55,627 nucleotides of DNA, taken from contig JAPHTP010000056.1 in the NCBI GenBank assembly GCA_026196875.1, forward strand, positions 1-55,627. The letters run 5' to 3'. The DNA is from Kangiellaceae bacterium (GTDB taxonomy: Bacteria > Pseudomonadota > Gammaproteobacteria > Enterobacterales > Kangiellaceae). A program made the position numbers and the translations under genes. Under the pieces are notes generated by a model that had not been told where the DNA came from, ran no database searches, and was given only the letters and a program-made list of their open reading frames with translations. Positions 1 to 8,687 of the stretch are shown in pieces. Position 1 is the first letter of the stretch, and each line of letters starts with the position of its first letter.

Positions 1-153
<153 letters not shown>

Positions 154-227
154 TTAGCTTTTATAAAGGGCTCAAACGCCCAAACATAGCTAAACCCAGA
201 ACAACAATCGATTGCTCCGGGTAAAAA

Positions 228-303
228 TGGTGCCGATAACCAGATTCGAACTGGTGACCTCACCCTTACCAAGGGTGCGCTCTACCAACTGAGCCATATC
301 GGC
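228..303 (-). tRNA. thrT: tRNA-Thr (anticodon GGT)
   Basis: Read on the minus strand it is a 76-nt cloverleaf with encoded CCA. The acceptor GCCGATA pairs with TATCGGC, the D arm is GCTC/GAGC, the anticodon stem CACCC/GGGTG encloses loop TTGGTAA (anticodon GGT, codon ACC), and the T arm carries GTTCGAATC. It is the last tRNA before tuf and follows tRNA-Gly by 13 nt, so the two must be released from one precursor. Confidence 0.97.
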
Positions 304-316
304 AGTTTGTTCGAAT

Positions 317-390
<74 letters not shown>

Positions 391-505
391 TGCACTCGGC
401 TTATACGTTGGCTTGCAGCATATTTCTATAGCTTAGAGCTACGTAAAAACCACACTCGTTACAACAAACAAAACAGCACTAACAAGCAATCTTGTCAATA
501 AAATG

Positions 506-589
506 TGGTGGTGGGGGGTGGATTTGAACCACCGAAGCTCGCGCGTCAGATTTACAGTCTGATCCCTTTGACCACTCGGGAACCCCACC
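506..589 (-). tRNA. tyrU: tRNA-Tyr (anticodon GTA)
   Basis: An 84-nt class II tRNA on the minus strand with a long variable arm and encoded CCA. It starts GGTGGGG, pairs with CCCCACC, and the anticodon loop CTGTAAA gives anticodon GTA. The sequence is very close to enterobacterial tyrU. The 182-nt gap upstream holds its own promoter-like element. Confidence 0.97.
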
Positions 590-604
590 CAAATTTTTCT
601 ATCT

Positions 605-662
605 GTACAGCCTCTTCCGCTGTACGAGCCGCGAATTCTGACACAAGCGCATGAAAATGCAA
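605..662 (-). promoter_or_regulatory. Candidate internal promoter and 5' hairpin upstream of tRNA-Tyr
   Basis: On the minus strand a -35-like TTGCAT (662-657) and -10-like CAGAAT (640-635) are separated by 16 nt, followed by the GC-rich TCGCGGC typical of stringently controlled stable-RNA promoters. Just after the expected start lies a 7-bp hairpin GTACAGC/GCTGTAC (605-611 with 619-625). The same design is seen at the operon's first promoter, and both share CGCGAATTCT on the plus strand. The assignment rests on sequence pattern only. Confidence 0.4.
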
Positions 663-705
663 GCTATTTCATATGATTCGAAGGCTCTTTTTTCGCTTAT
701 TCAAA

Positions 706-721
706 GCACTTAGCTAAGTGC
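706..721. repeat. Perfect 16-bp palindrome between tRNA-Thr and tRNA-Tyr
   Basis: GCACTTAGCTAAGTGC is its own reverse complement. It lies in the spacer between tRNA-Thr(TGT) and tRNA-Tyr, upstream of the internal promoter candidate. It could be a protein site or a processing hairpin; no T-run follows on either strand, so it is not an ordinary terminator. Confidence 0.6.
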
Positions 722-732
722 CTGATTAAGAC

Positions 733-762
733 AATGGGGTGCTTTCTTCAAAACACCCCATT
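733..762 (-). terminator. Hairpin 10 nt after tRNA-Thr(TGT); weak terminator or processing element
   Basis: A 9-bp perfect stem AATGGGGTG/CACCCCATT with a 12-nt loop directly follows the 3' end of the first tRNA. The strand that would be transcribed continues GTCTTAATC without a U-tract, so full termination is doubtful. With the second promoter candidate downstream, it may partly uncouple the first tRNA from the rest. Confidence 0.35.
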
Positions 763-771
763 TGAGAATCC

Positions 772-847
<76 letters not shown>

Positions 848-861
848 AATTTCAGACCTTT

Positions 862-920
862 TTGAGCCTGTCAGCTCAAGCAGGGACGCGAATTCTAAAT
901 AGTTATTTGGAAATGATCAA
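862..920 (-). promoter_or_regulatory. Stable-RNA promoter of the tRNA-tuf operon with 5' hairpin
   Basis: On the minus strand TTGATC (920-915) and TAGAAT (897-892) are separated by exactly 17 nt. An A-rich tract at 921-960 sits where an UP element would lie, and the -10 is followed by the discriminator TCGCGTCCC, typical of growth-rate and ppGpp-controlled promoters. The predicted transcript starts beside a 6-bp hairpin TTGAGC/GCTCAA (862-867 with 874-879), 15 nt before the first tRNA. Confidence 0.7.
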
Positions 921-1021
921 TGGCTTTTTCCAGTTTTTTTTACTTTTTTTAATTATTACAGCCAAGCGCTTGATTTTTAAGTAATTAGGCTAGAATAGAG
1001 TATGGTGAATTAATGAGCGAC

Positions 1022-1798
1022 TCAGCTAGTTTGGTAACCTTTGCTTGATTCAAGGAATAGTTTTAACAAGCCCTGAAAAACTAACTTGTAGTGAACCTCG
1101 AAATTTTGCTCTCGTTTAGACAACAGGTTGCCTACTAATTGGTGATCCCCTCCGGCAACAATCCAACGAGTGACTCTTAGTTCTTTATCAATGCTATCTA
1201 TTGCAAAATTCAAATATCCGCTAACAGCTGTTTCTATCCCTTTATTGACACAGGCGGCGGTAGACCTCCCGAATAATGAATTATCTTCCTGGTCAACAGG
1301 CTTAGGGCGAACCTGGCCTGTTAACTTTAAACTGCGTTGCATGAGCGGCTTACCAGGAGCAATTTGGCCGCCTAAATGAACCTTATTATCAACAACATCA
1401 ATGGTAATTGCCGAACCAGCATCTATCACCACAACCGTTTCATTATGACGAGCTGCGGCCAATATAGCTAACCAGCGATCGACACCTAAGTACTGAGGTT
1501 CTTGGTAAGCACATTGGACACCACAAGCTGCAAGAGCAGTCTTAGCAAAATAGATATGTTCATTTATTATGATTTTCGCGAGTAGGTTCTTAAGTAAGGA
1601 GTTTTCTCTATCGCTACGTACACTGCAAATCAAAACGGAATTTAGTATATCTGGCAACTGGAGCAGCAACTGATTAACTTCCGAGCACTTCTTGAATTCG
1701 GCGAGTTCGATCGCTTCGATAGACAACTCATCGATTAAAATGAATTTAAGATTGGTATTGCCCCAATCGATAAGTAAATTCAATTTCTGACTCCTCAA
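1022..1798 (-). CDS. coaX: Type III pantothenate kinase
   Basis: The 258-residue protein phosphorylates pantothenate with ATP, the first step of coenzyme A synthesis, in the cytoplasm. Family signatures are the phosphate-binding DWGNTN (residues 11-16), GVDRW (105-109), DAGSAITID (126-134) and GGQIAPG (143-149), all from the ASKHA-fold CoaX family, which is insensitive to CoA feedback and needs a monovalent cation. Its ATG overlaps the birA stop codon by four bases (ATGA), so translational coupling is likely. In E. coli this position is held by the unrelated coaA; several other gammaproteobacteria, including Pseudomonas, carry coaX here. Length is normal for the family. Confidence 0.95.
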   Translation of the reverse strand: MRSQKLNLLIDWGNTNLKFILIDELSIEAIELAEFKKCSEVNQLLLQLPDILNSVLICSVRSDRENSLLKNLLAKIIINEHIYFAKTALAACGVQCAYQEPQYLGVDRWLAILAAARHNETVVVIDAGSAITIDVVDNKVHLGGQIAPGKPLMQRSLKLTGQVRPKPVDQEDNSLFGRSTAACVNKGIETAVSGYLNFAIDSIDKELRVTRWIVAGGDHQLVGNLLSKREQNFEVHYKLVFQGLLKLFLESSKGYQTS

Positions 1799-2799
1799 TC
1801 ATCTTTTGCCCATAACTTTTTGCGCAAACTAACTTCGCCAGAGTGGAATACTTTCACACTCCCATCCATTTCTACCCGCAATGCCCCATTATCTTCAACG
1901 CCAACTTCTTTACCGTGAACAATTGTATTAGGTAAATGGATAGACACTTCTTTTTGATACATTGCGCTCAACTGCGGCCATAGCTCGACGAGATTGGAAA
2001 ATCCAAAATTTAAATAGTCAACTAGTGCCTTGTCCAGGTTTACCAAAATTTTCGCTAATATATCCGTGCGGCTGATTTTGCGCTTTAGATTGCACTTAAG
2101 ATTAGCCCAAGGCTGATCAATCGACTTTCCCTGCTCGCTTTGCATATCCCAATTTATGCCTACGCCGATGTTTAAAAAACTACTGTCGGTCGTATCACCA
2201 CTCGCTTCGACCAGAATACCGGCAAGTTTTTTATCATCCATTAGCAAATCATTTGGCCATTTGATTTTCACCGGCTCATTGGTTAGTTGATTTAGGGTTT
2301 GGCATAGACAAATCCCAACGGCCAGGCTCAAGCCTCCTAGTGCGCTCAATCCTAGAGGTAATTCTACACCGATAGAAAAATATAAGTTTGCACCAAATGG
2401 TGAAATCCAAGGCCGGCCTTTTCTGCCTCTGCCAGCACTTTGATGCTCCGCGATACAAACTCTGCCATTTCCGGGATTACGCCGCCAATCCTGCGCTAAA
2501 TATGTTGAGGTGGAATCAATTGAAGAAAGAAGAATCAATTCTTTAAAAAGCTTGTTATTAGCGGCCAAAGCGTGTTCGATTGGCGTTTTTTTGATTAACG
2601 CTAAGCCTCCTGGGATTTGGTAGCCTCTTCCTCTAACGGAGTACACCGTAATTTGCCAATCTTGTATCTTTTGCACCAATTTCCAAATAGCAGTTCGAGA
2701 AACTTCAAGTTCCTCTGCAATCGATTGACCCGAGTGGAACTTTCCGTCTGACAATAAGGTAAGTAATTTTTCCGTTCTTAGAAGAGTTTTATTGGCCAC
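1795..2799 (-). CDS. birA: Bifunctional biotin-protein ligase / biotin operon repressor
   Basis: A 334-residue BirA with an N-terminal winged helix (recognition region about residues 23-45) and a C-terminal ligase and SH3-like domain. The biotinyl-AMP loop GRGRKGRPW is at 123-131 and KWPND at 180-184, followed by the catalytic Lys191 in KLAGIL. It biotinylates the acetyl-CoA carboxylase carrier protein and, since the DNA-binding domain is intact, probably represses biotin genes, none of which is in the window. The start is GTG, placed directly after the murB TAA and preceded by AAGGAG 5 nt upstream, so murB, birA and coaX look like one translationally linked unit. Confidence 0.95.
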   Translation of the reverse strand: MANKTLLRTEKLLTLLSDGKFHSGQSIAEELEVSRTAIWKLVQKIQDWQITVYSVRGRGYQIPGGLALIKKTPIEHALAANNKLFKELILLSSIDSTSTYLAQDWRRNPGNGRVCIAEHQSAGRGRKGRPWISPFGANLYFSIGVELPLGLSALGGLSLAVGICLCQTLNQLTNEPVKIKWPNDLLMDDKKLAGILVEASGDTTDSSFLNIGVGINWDMQSEQGKSIDQPWANLKCNLKRKISRTDILAKILVNLDKALVDYLNFGFSNLVELWPQLSAMYQKEVSIHLPNTIVHGKEVGVEDNGALRVEMDGSVKVFHSGEVSLRKKLWAKDD

Positions 2800-3837
2800 T
2801 TACACTCCTTGTACAGTCGGTTCAATCGACTTCCCCTCAATCCTGACTTCCGGTTCTAAATCTACACCATACATTGACGCAACCTTACTTTGGACCTCTT
2901 TCGCTAATTGCCAAATAAGCCTGCCATCCGACTCCCCCAGATTCACCAGTACTAAAGCTTGGTGTTTGTGGATGCCTACGCGACCTTTCTGCATTCCCTT
3001 TAGCCCCGCATTATCAATCAACCATCCAGCTGCCAATTTAAATCCTCCCCCCACTGGATAAGCGATCAATTTAGGAAAAGACTCTTTTAATTGTTCATAC
3101 TTTTGTTTTGTTACCACCGGATTCTTAAAAAAGCTACCAGCATTTGGTAAAACCTTCGGCTCCGGCAGTTTAGCTTGTCTTATTTCGCAAACTTTTTTGA
3201 GCACTTTCAATGGCGAAACATGAGCCGAATCGCCGAATATCGAAGATAGAGGCTGATACGATGTATTGGTTTGTGGCGTCTTGGTTAAATTAAATTCCAC
3301 CCGCGTCACTATGTATCGACCTTGACCTGCTTTTTTAAATCGACTGTCTCGATAGTCAAATTCACATTCATGATTGCTAAACGTTAACAACTCTCCTGAG
3401 TTTAGATCAACGCATTCAACTAAACGCAACACGTCCTTAACTTCAACTCCATAAGCGCCAATATTCTGCACGGGAGAAGCGCCAACAGTGCCCGGGATTA
3501 ACGCCAGGTTTTCTAGTCCGTAGAATCCTTGCTCAGTCATAGTCACAACAAATTCGTGCCAGTTTTCTGACGCGCCGACAGACACACAAACGTGTTTGTC
3601 TGTTTCTTCAATAATATCTATACCAAAGAGCTGCGGGTATAGTACCAAGCCTAAATAATCACCGACAAAGAGTATATTGCTCCCACCGCCAAGTACTAGA
3701 CGATTATCAAAAGAGCGGATCTTATCAAGCTCCCCCATCAGCTGCTCAACCGAGGAAAACTGATAGAAATACTGCGCCCTAGCGGAGACTTTAAAAGTAT
3801 TTAGTAGATCTAATTGTTTTTGCTGTTCGAATACCAC
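2800..3837 (-). CDS. murB: UDP-N-acetylenolpyruvoylglucosamine reductase
   Basis: A 345-residue type I MurB of the E. coli class. It reduces UDP-GlcNAc-enolpyruvate to UDP-MurNAc with NADPH and FAD, the second committed step of peptidoglycan synthesis. Visible motifs are the FAD-binding GGGSN (residues 50-54), NIGAYG (125-130), the YRDSR region near Arg163, the proton-donor serine in SFFKNP (Ser235) and Glu330 in LEPEVR. The start is GTG with no strong ribosome binding site; a 12-bp palindrome AATCTCGAGATT (3846-3857) lies about 9 bp upstream. Gene order murB-birA is conserved in gammaproteobacteria. Confidence 0.95.
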   Translation of the reverse strand: MVFEQQKQLDLLNTFKVSARAQYFYQFSSVEQLMGELDKIRSFDNRLVLGGGSNILFVGDYLGLVLYPQLFGIDIIEETDKHVCVSVGASENWHEFVVTMTEQGFYGLENLALIPGTVGASPVQNIGAYGVEVKDVLRLVECVDLNSGELLTFSNHECEFDYRDSRFKKAGQGRYIVTRVEFNLTKTPQTNTSYQPLSSIFGDSAHVSPLKVLKKVCEIRQAKLPEPKVLPNAGSFFKNPVVTKQKYEQLKESFPKLIAYPVGGGFKLAAGWLIDNAGLKGMQKGRVGIHKHQALVLVNLGESDGRLIWQLAKEVQSKVASMYGVDLEPEVRIEGKSIEPTVQGV

Positions 3838-4090
3838 CAGCAGACAATCTCGAGATTAGGTAAGTTTGGCAGGTATTCTACACTAGCGGAGCCGTTTGGT
3901 CGTGGGCGGCCAGTTATGACATACATAGCGCCCCAAAAAACGATGAATTTACAATTTGTTACGTCCAATTTGGGGGACAAACCAGGAAAATTGGGGTAGC
4001 CTTGTAACAATAGTGGTTATTCTCCGGTCTCTAAAACAAAGCCGTTGGCAACGGACATTATTAAATTTTAAAATCAGTATAGGTGAATAA

Positions 4091-4660
4091 GTGCGTAACA
4101 TTCGTTTAAAAAAATTGATGGCATTTTGTTTGGCGGTATTTTTTTCTACCTCTTCATTCGCATTTGCCGAAGAAGACGAACCTTCGGAAGGCCAAATCGC
4201 TCCAGATTTTTCGATAACCACTCTCGATGGTAAGAAATTTAACCTTAAAGATTATCGCGGCAAACAGGCAGTATACTTGGTATTTTGGAACACTTGGTGT
4301 ACTTATTGTATGAAAAAAATTCCTAAGCTTAAGCATGCTCAAGACCAATTAAGTAACCAGATCAAAATCATTGCGGTTAACACGGGACTAAAAGACTCAG
4401 TTAAAAAATCTCTCGCTTTCGAAAAACGTTTCGAAATTAACTACCCTTTAGCGTTTGACCACGGAAAGAAAGTTACCGACCTGTATGGCGTATGGGGAAC
4501 TCCAACCGAATTTATTATTGATATCAATGGCATCATTCGTCATCGAGATGGTGTACCAGATTCAATTGAAGAAAAACTAGTAAGCTGGAATACGTTAATA
4601 TCTGCAGATGAATCTATCGCGGCATCTGGCGAATGCAGTAACAATCAACAAACTTGTTAA
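4091..4660 (+). CDS. Secreted TlpA/ResA-like thioredoxin-fold protein
   Basis: A 189-residue protein with a signal peptide (cleavage probably after AFA, residue 26) and one thioredoxin fold of the AlkA-TSA/TlpA type. The active site is WCTYC (Cys70 and Cys73) and the cis-proline loop is WGTP (Pro138). It should be a periplasmic thiol oxidoreductase, or be membrane-held if the signal is uncleaved. The GTG start has AGGTG 5 nt upstream. Its stop is only 4 nt from the next gene, which encodes a Tat lipoprotein partner of the GMC enzyme downstream. It may therefore help mature that enzyme's cysteines, which is inference from neighbourhood. Two further C-terminal cysteines (GECSNNQQTC) are unusual. 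Confidence 0.85.
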   Translation: MRNIRLKKLMAFCLAVFFSTSSFAFAEEDEPSEGQIAPDFSITTLDGKKFNLKDYRGKQAVYLVFWNTWCTYCMKKIPKLKHAQDQLSNQIKIIAVNTGLKDSVKKSLAFEKRFEINYPLAFDHGKKVTDLYGVWGTPTEFIIDINGIIRHRDGVPDSIEEKLVSWNTLISADESIAASGECSNNQQTC

Positions 4661-4664
4661 TAAA

Positions 4665-5318
4665 ATGAAGCAAACTTTAATTGATTCTGACAATCCCAAA
4701 AGAGGTTCTACTAAAAAAGAATTTCAGGGCAACTTACAAAACGGTTTAAATAGAAGGGCTTTTCTCAAAACCGGAGGCGCAGCTTCAATCTTAGTTGCTC
4801 TGGCTGGTTGTAAGCCAGAAGTTCCCGAAGAGCATAGATTGGCAACGGTCAAGGAGGTTGATAGTAAAGCCGATTCAACGTTTGATGACCAACAGAAAGC
4901 AATCATCGAAGCCGTACAACAACATCTCTTTCCTGACGATGGTGACGGGCCTGATGCCAAGGCAATAAATGCTTTTGATTATTTAGAATTTGCAATGACC
5001 GATCCACAAAATATTAAGGATGGTGATCCTGATTTTATCGTTAAAGGCGTTGGTTGGCTGCAAGACTTGGCAGATCAAACTCAAGGCGATAGCTTTCTCA
5101 AATTACCCCATGAAAAACAGGCAGCAATCCTGAAACAAATATCGGGCTCATCAGCGGGAGAAAACTGGCTATCTCTTTTACTTTATTACTTAACGGAAGC
5201 GCTACTACTCGATCCAATATATGGCGGCAACCCAGACGAAATAGCTTGGCAATGGCTTGAACACCAAGCCGGTTTTCCGCGCCCAGTAGCAGGAAAAACC
5301 TACCGCGACTTTGAGTAA
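4665..5318 (+). CDS. Gluconate 2-dehydrogenase subunit 3-like Tat lipoprotein (GMC small subunit)
   Basis: 217 residues from the ATG at 4665; an in-frame start 57 nt earlier would overlap the preceding gene and delay the signal. The N-terminus has a twin-arginine motif NRRAFLKTGG (Arg30-Arg31), a short hydrophobic stretch and a lipobox LAGC with Cys49, predicting a folded Tat-exported lipoprotein. The rest matches the gluconate 2-dehydrogenase gamma-subunit family, which escorts a leaderless flavoprotein across the membrane and anchors it. The GMC flavoprotein begins 30 bp downstream, as in other members. No cytochrome c subunit gene is adjacent. Confidence 0.88.
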   Translation: MKQTLIDSDNPKRGSTKKEFQGNLQNGLNRRAFLKTGGAASILVALAGCKPEVPEEHRLATVKEVDSKADSTFDDQQKAIIEAVQQHLFPDDGDGPDAKAINAFDYLEFAMTDPQNIKDGDPDFIVKGVGWLQDLADQTQGDSFLKLPHEKQAAILKQISGSSAGENWLSLLLYYLTEALLLDPIYGGNPDEIAWQWLEHQAGFPRPVAGKTYRDFE

Positions 5319-5348
5319 ACCAGTAGATTATAAGGGTAAAATTATCCA

Positions 5349-7049
5349 ATGAAGAATCCACCATTAACAACCAAAGAATTTGATGTATGTGTGGTTGGCA
5401 GCGGTGCCGGCGGAGGGCCAATTGCCTATGAACTTTCTAAAGCAGGTTATAAAGTCGCCATCATCGAGAAAGGCGGCTGGTTCACTGAACAAGATTTCAA
5501 AAAAGACGAAATGTTGCCCAGGAGAAATATTTTCCAATCAAAGTTAGAGCAAGAGCCCCATGTATTAGAATCTCCTGACGGTGATGGTGGCTGGGATAAA
5601 GAAAATACCAGCGACTTCTGGGGGGGAAACGTTGTTGGTGGCGCAAGTAATTTTATGAGCGGCTACTTCCACCGACTAAAGCCAATTGACTTTCGTTTAC
5701 TTAGCGAATTTGGCTCTATCGAAGGCGCGAATATAGTTGACTGGCCAATATCCTATGAAGATCTTGAACCTTATTACACCAAAGTTGAGCAGGTAATCGG
5801 CGTCTCTGGGAAAATCGTAAAACACCCTTTTTTAGAACCACGCTCAACCAAAGACTACCCGTTTCCACCAACCGCAGAGCACCCTGTAGCGAATTGGTTT
5901 GATAAAGCCGCCAAAGGCCTAGACTTCCATCCTTTTCCGATGGCAAGAGCAGTACTTTCTCAGCCATTTAATGATAGAAACAGTTGTGAATACTCTGGTT
6001 ATTGCGGCAGCTACGGATGCCATTCAGGTGCCAAAGGAAGCTCTCGGGCCGCCCTACTCGATCATGCTGTCAAAACTGGAAACTTGGAAGTTATTACATA
6101 TGCTAAAGCATATCATATTAATACGGATCAAAAGGGAAATGCGACTTCCGTTGATTACTTTGATAAGAACGGTACTAGTCACCGGGTAAAAGCGAAAGTA
6201 ATTTCTATTGCGTGTTATTCGATCGAATCTTCTCGCTTACTTTTAAGTTCTACCGGTCCCAAACACCCTGATGGAATTGGAAACAGATATCTACAAATTG
6301 GTAAAAACCTTCACTGCTGCGCAGGCGGTACTGGCCATGGTATTTTTGACCTGTCTAAATTATCGGAGTCAGACGCTTCAGCTCTAAAAGTTCGAGGCCC
6401 TTTCTTTAATCGCGCGCTGCAAGATTGGTACGTAATCGATGACAAAAAAGCATTTGATAAAAAAGTGAAAGGCGGAACAATTGATTTTGTTTTTGATCCA
6501 CCGTCACCAACCGCGGAAGCCAATGCACTAAAGTGGGACGACGATAATAATTTGGTTTGGGGCAGCGCATTTAAGCAAAAGCTGAAATCCCATTTCACTC
6601 AATCAAGAGATTTCAAGTTTGAAGTATTTTGTGATTGGCTACCTACAGACGACTGTAATATTAGCCTTTCATCGGCAGTTAAAGATAAATGGGGAATGCC
6701 TTCCGCAAATGTTAAAGTGGGATTCCACCCACATGATCTAAAGGTTGCACAATACGTTGTCAATAAAGGCGTCCAAGTGATGAAACAAATGGGTGCTAAG
6801 GAGTATTACGGCAATGCCTTTACCGCGCCAACATCAAATCTTATTGCAGGTGGACTACGATTTGGCAATGATGCTAAGACATCCGCACTAGATAAGGACT
6901 GTCGCGTACATGGCACAGATAACTTATTTGTAACCGATGGTAGCTTTATGCCTAACGGTGGAAGTGTGACGCCAACTTGGACTATTTATGCCAACTCATT
7001 TAGAGTTGCGGATAAAATAAAACAACAGCTTGGGGCTAACGCAATTTAG
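5349..7049 (+). CDS. GMC-family FAD-dependent dehydrogenase, large subunit
   Basis: A 566-residue flavoprotein with the FAD dinucleotide fold at the N-terminus (VVGSGAGGGPIAYELSKAG, residues 15-33, ending in Glu40) and the GMC C-terminal domain (NLFVTDGSFMPNGGSVTPT). It has no signal peptide, consistent with export by hitchhiking on the Tat small subunit upstream. Cys213, Cys219 and Cys224 form C-x5-C-x4-C in the region where FAD glucose dehydrogenases bind a [3Fe-4S] cluster, so it probably passes electrons to a respiratory carrier rather than to oxygen. The substrate, probably a sugar, polyol or alcohol, cannot be told. A weak hairpin AAAGAA/TTCTTT at 7089-7103 may end the operon. Confidence 0.88.
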   Translation: MKNPPLTTKEFDVCVVGSGAGGGPIAYELSKAGYKVAIIEKGGWFTEQDFKKDEMLPRRNIFQSKLEQEPHVLESPDGDGGWDKENTSDFWGGNVVGGASNFMSGYFHRLKPIDFRLLSEFGSIEGANIVDWPISYEDLEPYYTKVEQVIGVSGKIVKHPFLEPRSTKDYPFPPTAEHPVANWFDKAAKGLDFHPFPMARAVLSQPFNDRNSCEYSGYCGSYGCHSGAKGSSRAALLDHAVKTGNLEVITYAKAYHINTDQKGNATSVDYFDKNGTSHRVKAKVISIACYSIESSRLLLSSTGPKHPDGIGNRYLQIGKNLHCCAGGTGHGIFDLSKLSESDASALKVRGPFFNRALQDWYVIDDKKAFDKKVKGGTIDFVFDPPSPTAEANALKWDDDNNLVWGSAFKQKLKSHFTQSRDFKFEVFCDWLPTDDCNISLSSAVKDKWGMPSANVKVGFHPHDLKVAQYVVNKGVQVMKQMGAKEYYGNAFTAPTSNLIAGGLRFGNDAKTSALDKDCRVHGTDNLFVTDGSFMPNGGSVTPTWTIYANSFRVADKIKQQLGANAI

Positions 7050-7173
7050 GAATCCCATTTAAAGATTTCCCTGACTAAAATAAAAAATAAAGAAAGCTTC
7101 TTTGTTTTGTAACCTGTCTCAATACTTGCTACTTTATCTCGGAACCTTACTTAAAGCACTTAATCGTAACCAA

Positions 7174-8166
7174 CTAAACTTGGACTTTATTACCTACTCT
7201 ATACCACACCCTGCTTTTATCACTAGATAGGGAAATCCCCCCAACATGGCGGTCGATCCCATTTAGTTCGACCATATTTGATTCACCCGATAGTACTTTC
7301 GCTCCAGTTTCAGTAACCGTTACTTCCGTATCGTGCATTTCTTTATCAAATGAATTCAACTCTAAAAGTGGTGCCTGTAATTTTGGATCCGCCAGTTTTT
7401 TTATCAAAGCAAATAGGTATAAGTCCCCTACTAAATCAAGGTCGTAACGACTATCTCCAAGTATATGCCCAATAATAGAAGCGGCCTTAGGACCATGTTG
7501 ATCCACATAAGTTAATATTTTTTCCTCCCAGACTGATAAACCACTTTGTCTATCAGGAAATCGACTTTCCAAACGACAACTTGCCCTAACCAGAAAAGGC
7601 AGCGCTTCGATATTTTGCTGGTTTAAGTGTACCAGCCTTTCCGGAGTAGGGCTGGTAATAGCCTGCCAAAAGCTCTTAAGCTCCTCGATTAAGGATTCGC
7701 TTAGTAACATTTCGCTTCCATGGTCCTTTATTTCTAGAGGGGATAGTAAAGCGACCCCCGCAATTTCAAACTGTTTTTGCCGGTGCATATGGAACTGATG
7801 AACTATAATTTTGGAAAGGTCGATAGCTTCTCTACTACAAAAATCGATCACAAATGCTTGCATCATCTGATCTCCTAAAGAAGTACCAAGCCAAATATGG
7901 ACTTTTTCCGCCTCCTTTAATTCTTCGTAATTAAAGTAGAAATCCCTCGGCAAATCGCTCATTGGGAAAGGCTTGATGCTACACAGCTCCAATATCCGCC
8001 CCCAATAATTCTCTCGCATTTTAATCCATTGATTTAAGTCATTCTGCAGTGTTAGCGGACCACAGCATAATAGATCATTGACGGTTAGTAGTTCATCACC
8101 TGATAGTTGAAAGGTTTCTTTAAGTAATCCAGCTGCAGAAGAGCCGTTGGTTATATGGAGTTCCAT
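7174..8166 (-). CDS. DUF1835 domain protein of unknown function
   Basis: 330 residues. The N-terminal part (HITNGSSAAGLLKETFQLSG, then VNDLLCCGPL at about residues 30-40) matches the DUF1835 pattern of an H-x-x-NG(D/S)S start followed by a DxLxxGPL element. The C-terminal part (about residues 215-325) resembles the DUF3658 region often joined to it. It is cytoplasmic, with no signal or membrane segment. The biochemical role of the family is not established to my knowledge. It lies 38 bp downstream of a secreted unknown on the same strand and converges with the GMC operon. Confidence 0.7.
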   Translation of the reverse strand: MELHITNGSSAAGLLKETFQLSGDELLTVNDLLCCGPLTLQNDLNQWIKMRENYWGRILELCSIKPFPMSDLPRDFYFNYEELKEAEKVHIWLGTSLGDQMMQAFVIDFCSREAIDLSKIIVHQFHMHRQKQFEIAGVALLSPLEIKDHGSEMLLSESLIEELKSFWQAITSPTPERLVHLNQQNIEALPFLVRASCRLESRFPDRQSGLSVWEEKILTYVDQHGPKAASIIGHILGDSRYDLDLVGDLYLFALIKKLADPKLQAPLLELNSFDKEMHDTEVTVTETGAKVLSGESNMVELNGIDRHVGGISLSSDKSRVWYRVGNKVQV

Positions 8167-8204
8167 TTATTAGCCTACTAATTGCTGTAAGAATATTGAT
8201 GAGT

Positions 8205-8687
8205 TTAATATCGTTTAATGAGTCGGTATTTCTTGATAATTTTATTGTTTTCGACAACAACATCTTTGTTGGTCGTCCAAAAACTACTTAAGTTAGCATC
8301 GTATATTTCCGATAATTTCGATTTGAACTCTTTCAGTTCGTCATCCGTCAATTTTGAACCAGTCGACTCAGCAATTTGGTTAAGTACGCCATCACAAGAT
8401 TGATGACCGAGAATTAAAAGGGCATATTTTTCTTTTCGCATATATCCAACGGCACACGTATTATCCCGCTCTACATTGCTTATGGTTTGCAACTTCATAA
8501 GAAAGTGGATCGCTTTCGGACCAATAAAACTTAGCCCTTGGTGTTCTGCGTCACCCCAAGATCGGTAAACTTTCAACTTTCCAATTGAGTGGAATTGCAG
8601 TTTGCTACCTTCATCAACTCTTATCGATTTTGCTGATGTATTTAGTGGGATCCAAAAACATATTAAAAAGGCGAAAAATAAACGCAT
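8205..8687 (-). CDS. Hypothetical secreted protein
   Basis: 160 residues with a clear N-terminal signal peptide (MRLFFAFLICFWIPLNTSA, cleavage near residue 19) and a soluble, charged mature domain containing two cysteines (in NTCAVGY and HQSCDG) that could form a disulfide. I do not recognise a family. The small gap to the DUF1835 gene and shared strand allow co-transcription. Confidence 0.6.
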   Translation of the reverse strand: MRLFFAFLICFWIPLNTSAKSIRVDEGSKLQFHSIGKLKVYRSWGDAEHQGLSFIGPKAIHFLMKLQTISNVERDNTCAVGYMRKEKYALLILGHQSCDGVLNQIAESTGSKLTDDELKEFKSKLSEIYDANLSSFWTTNKDVVVENNKIIKKYRLIKRY

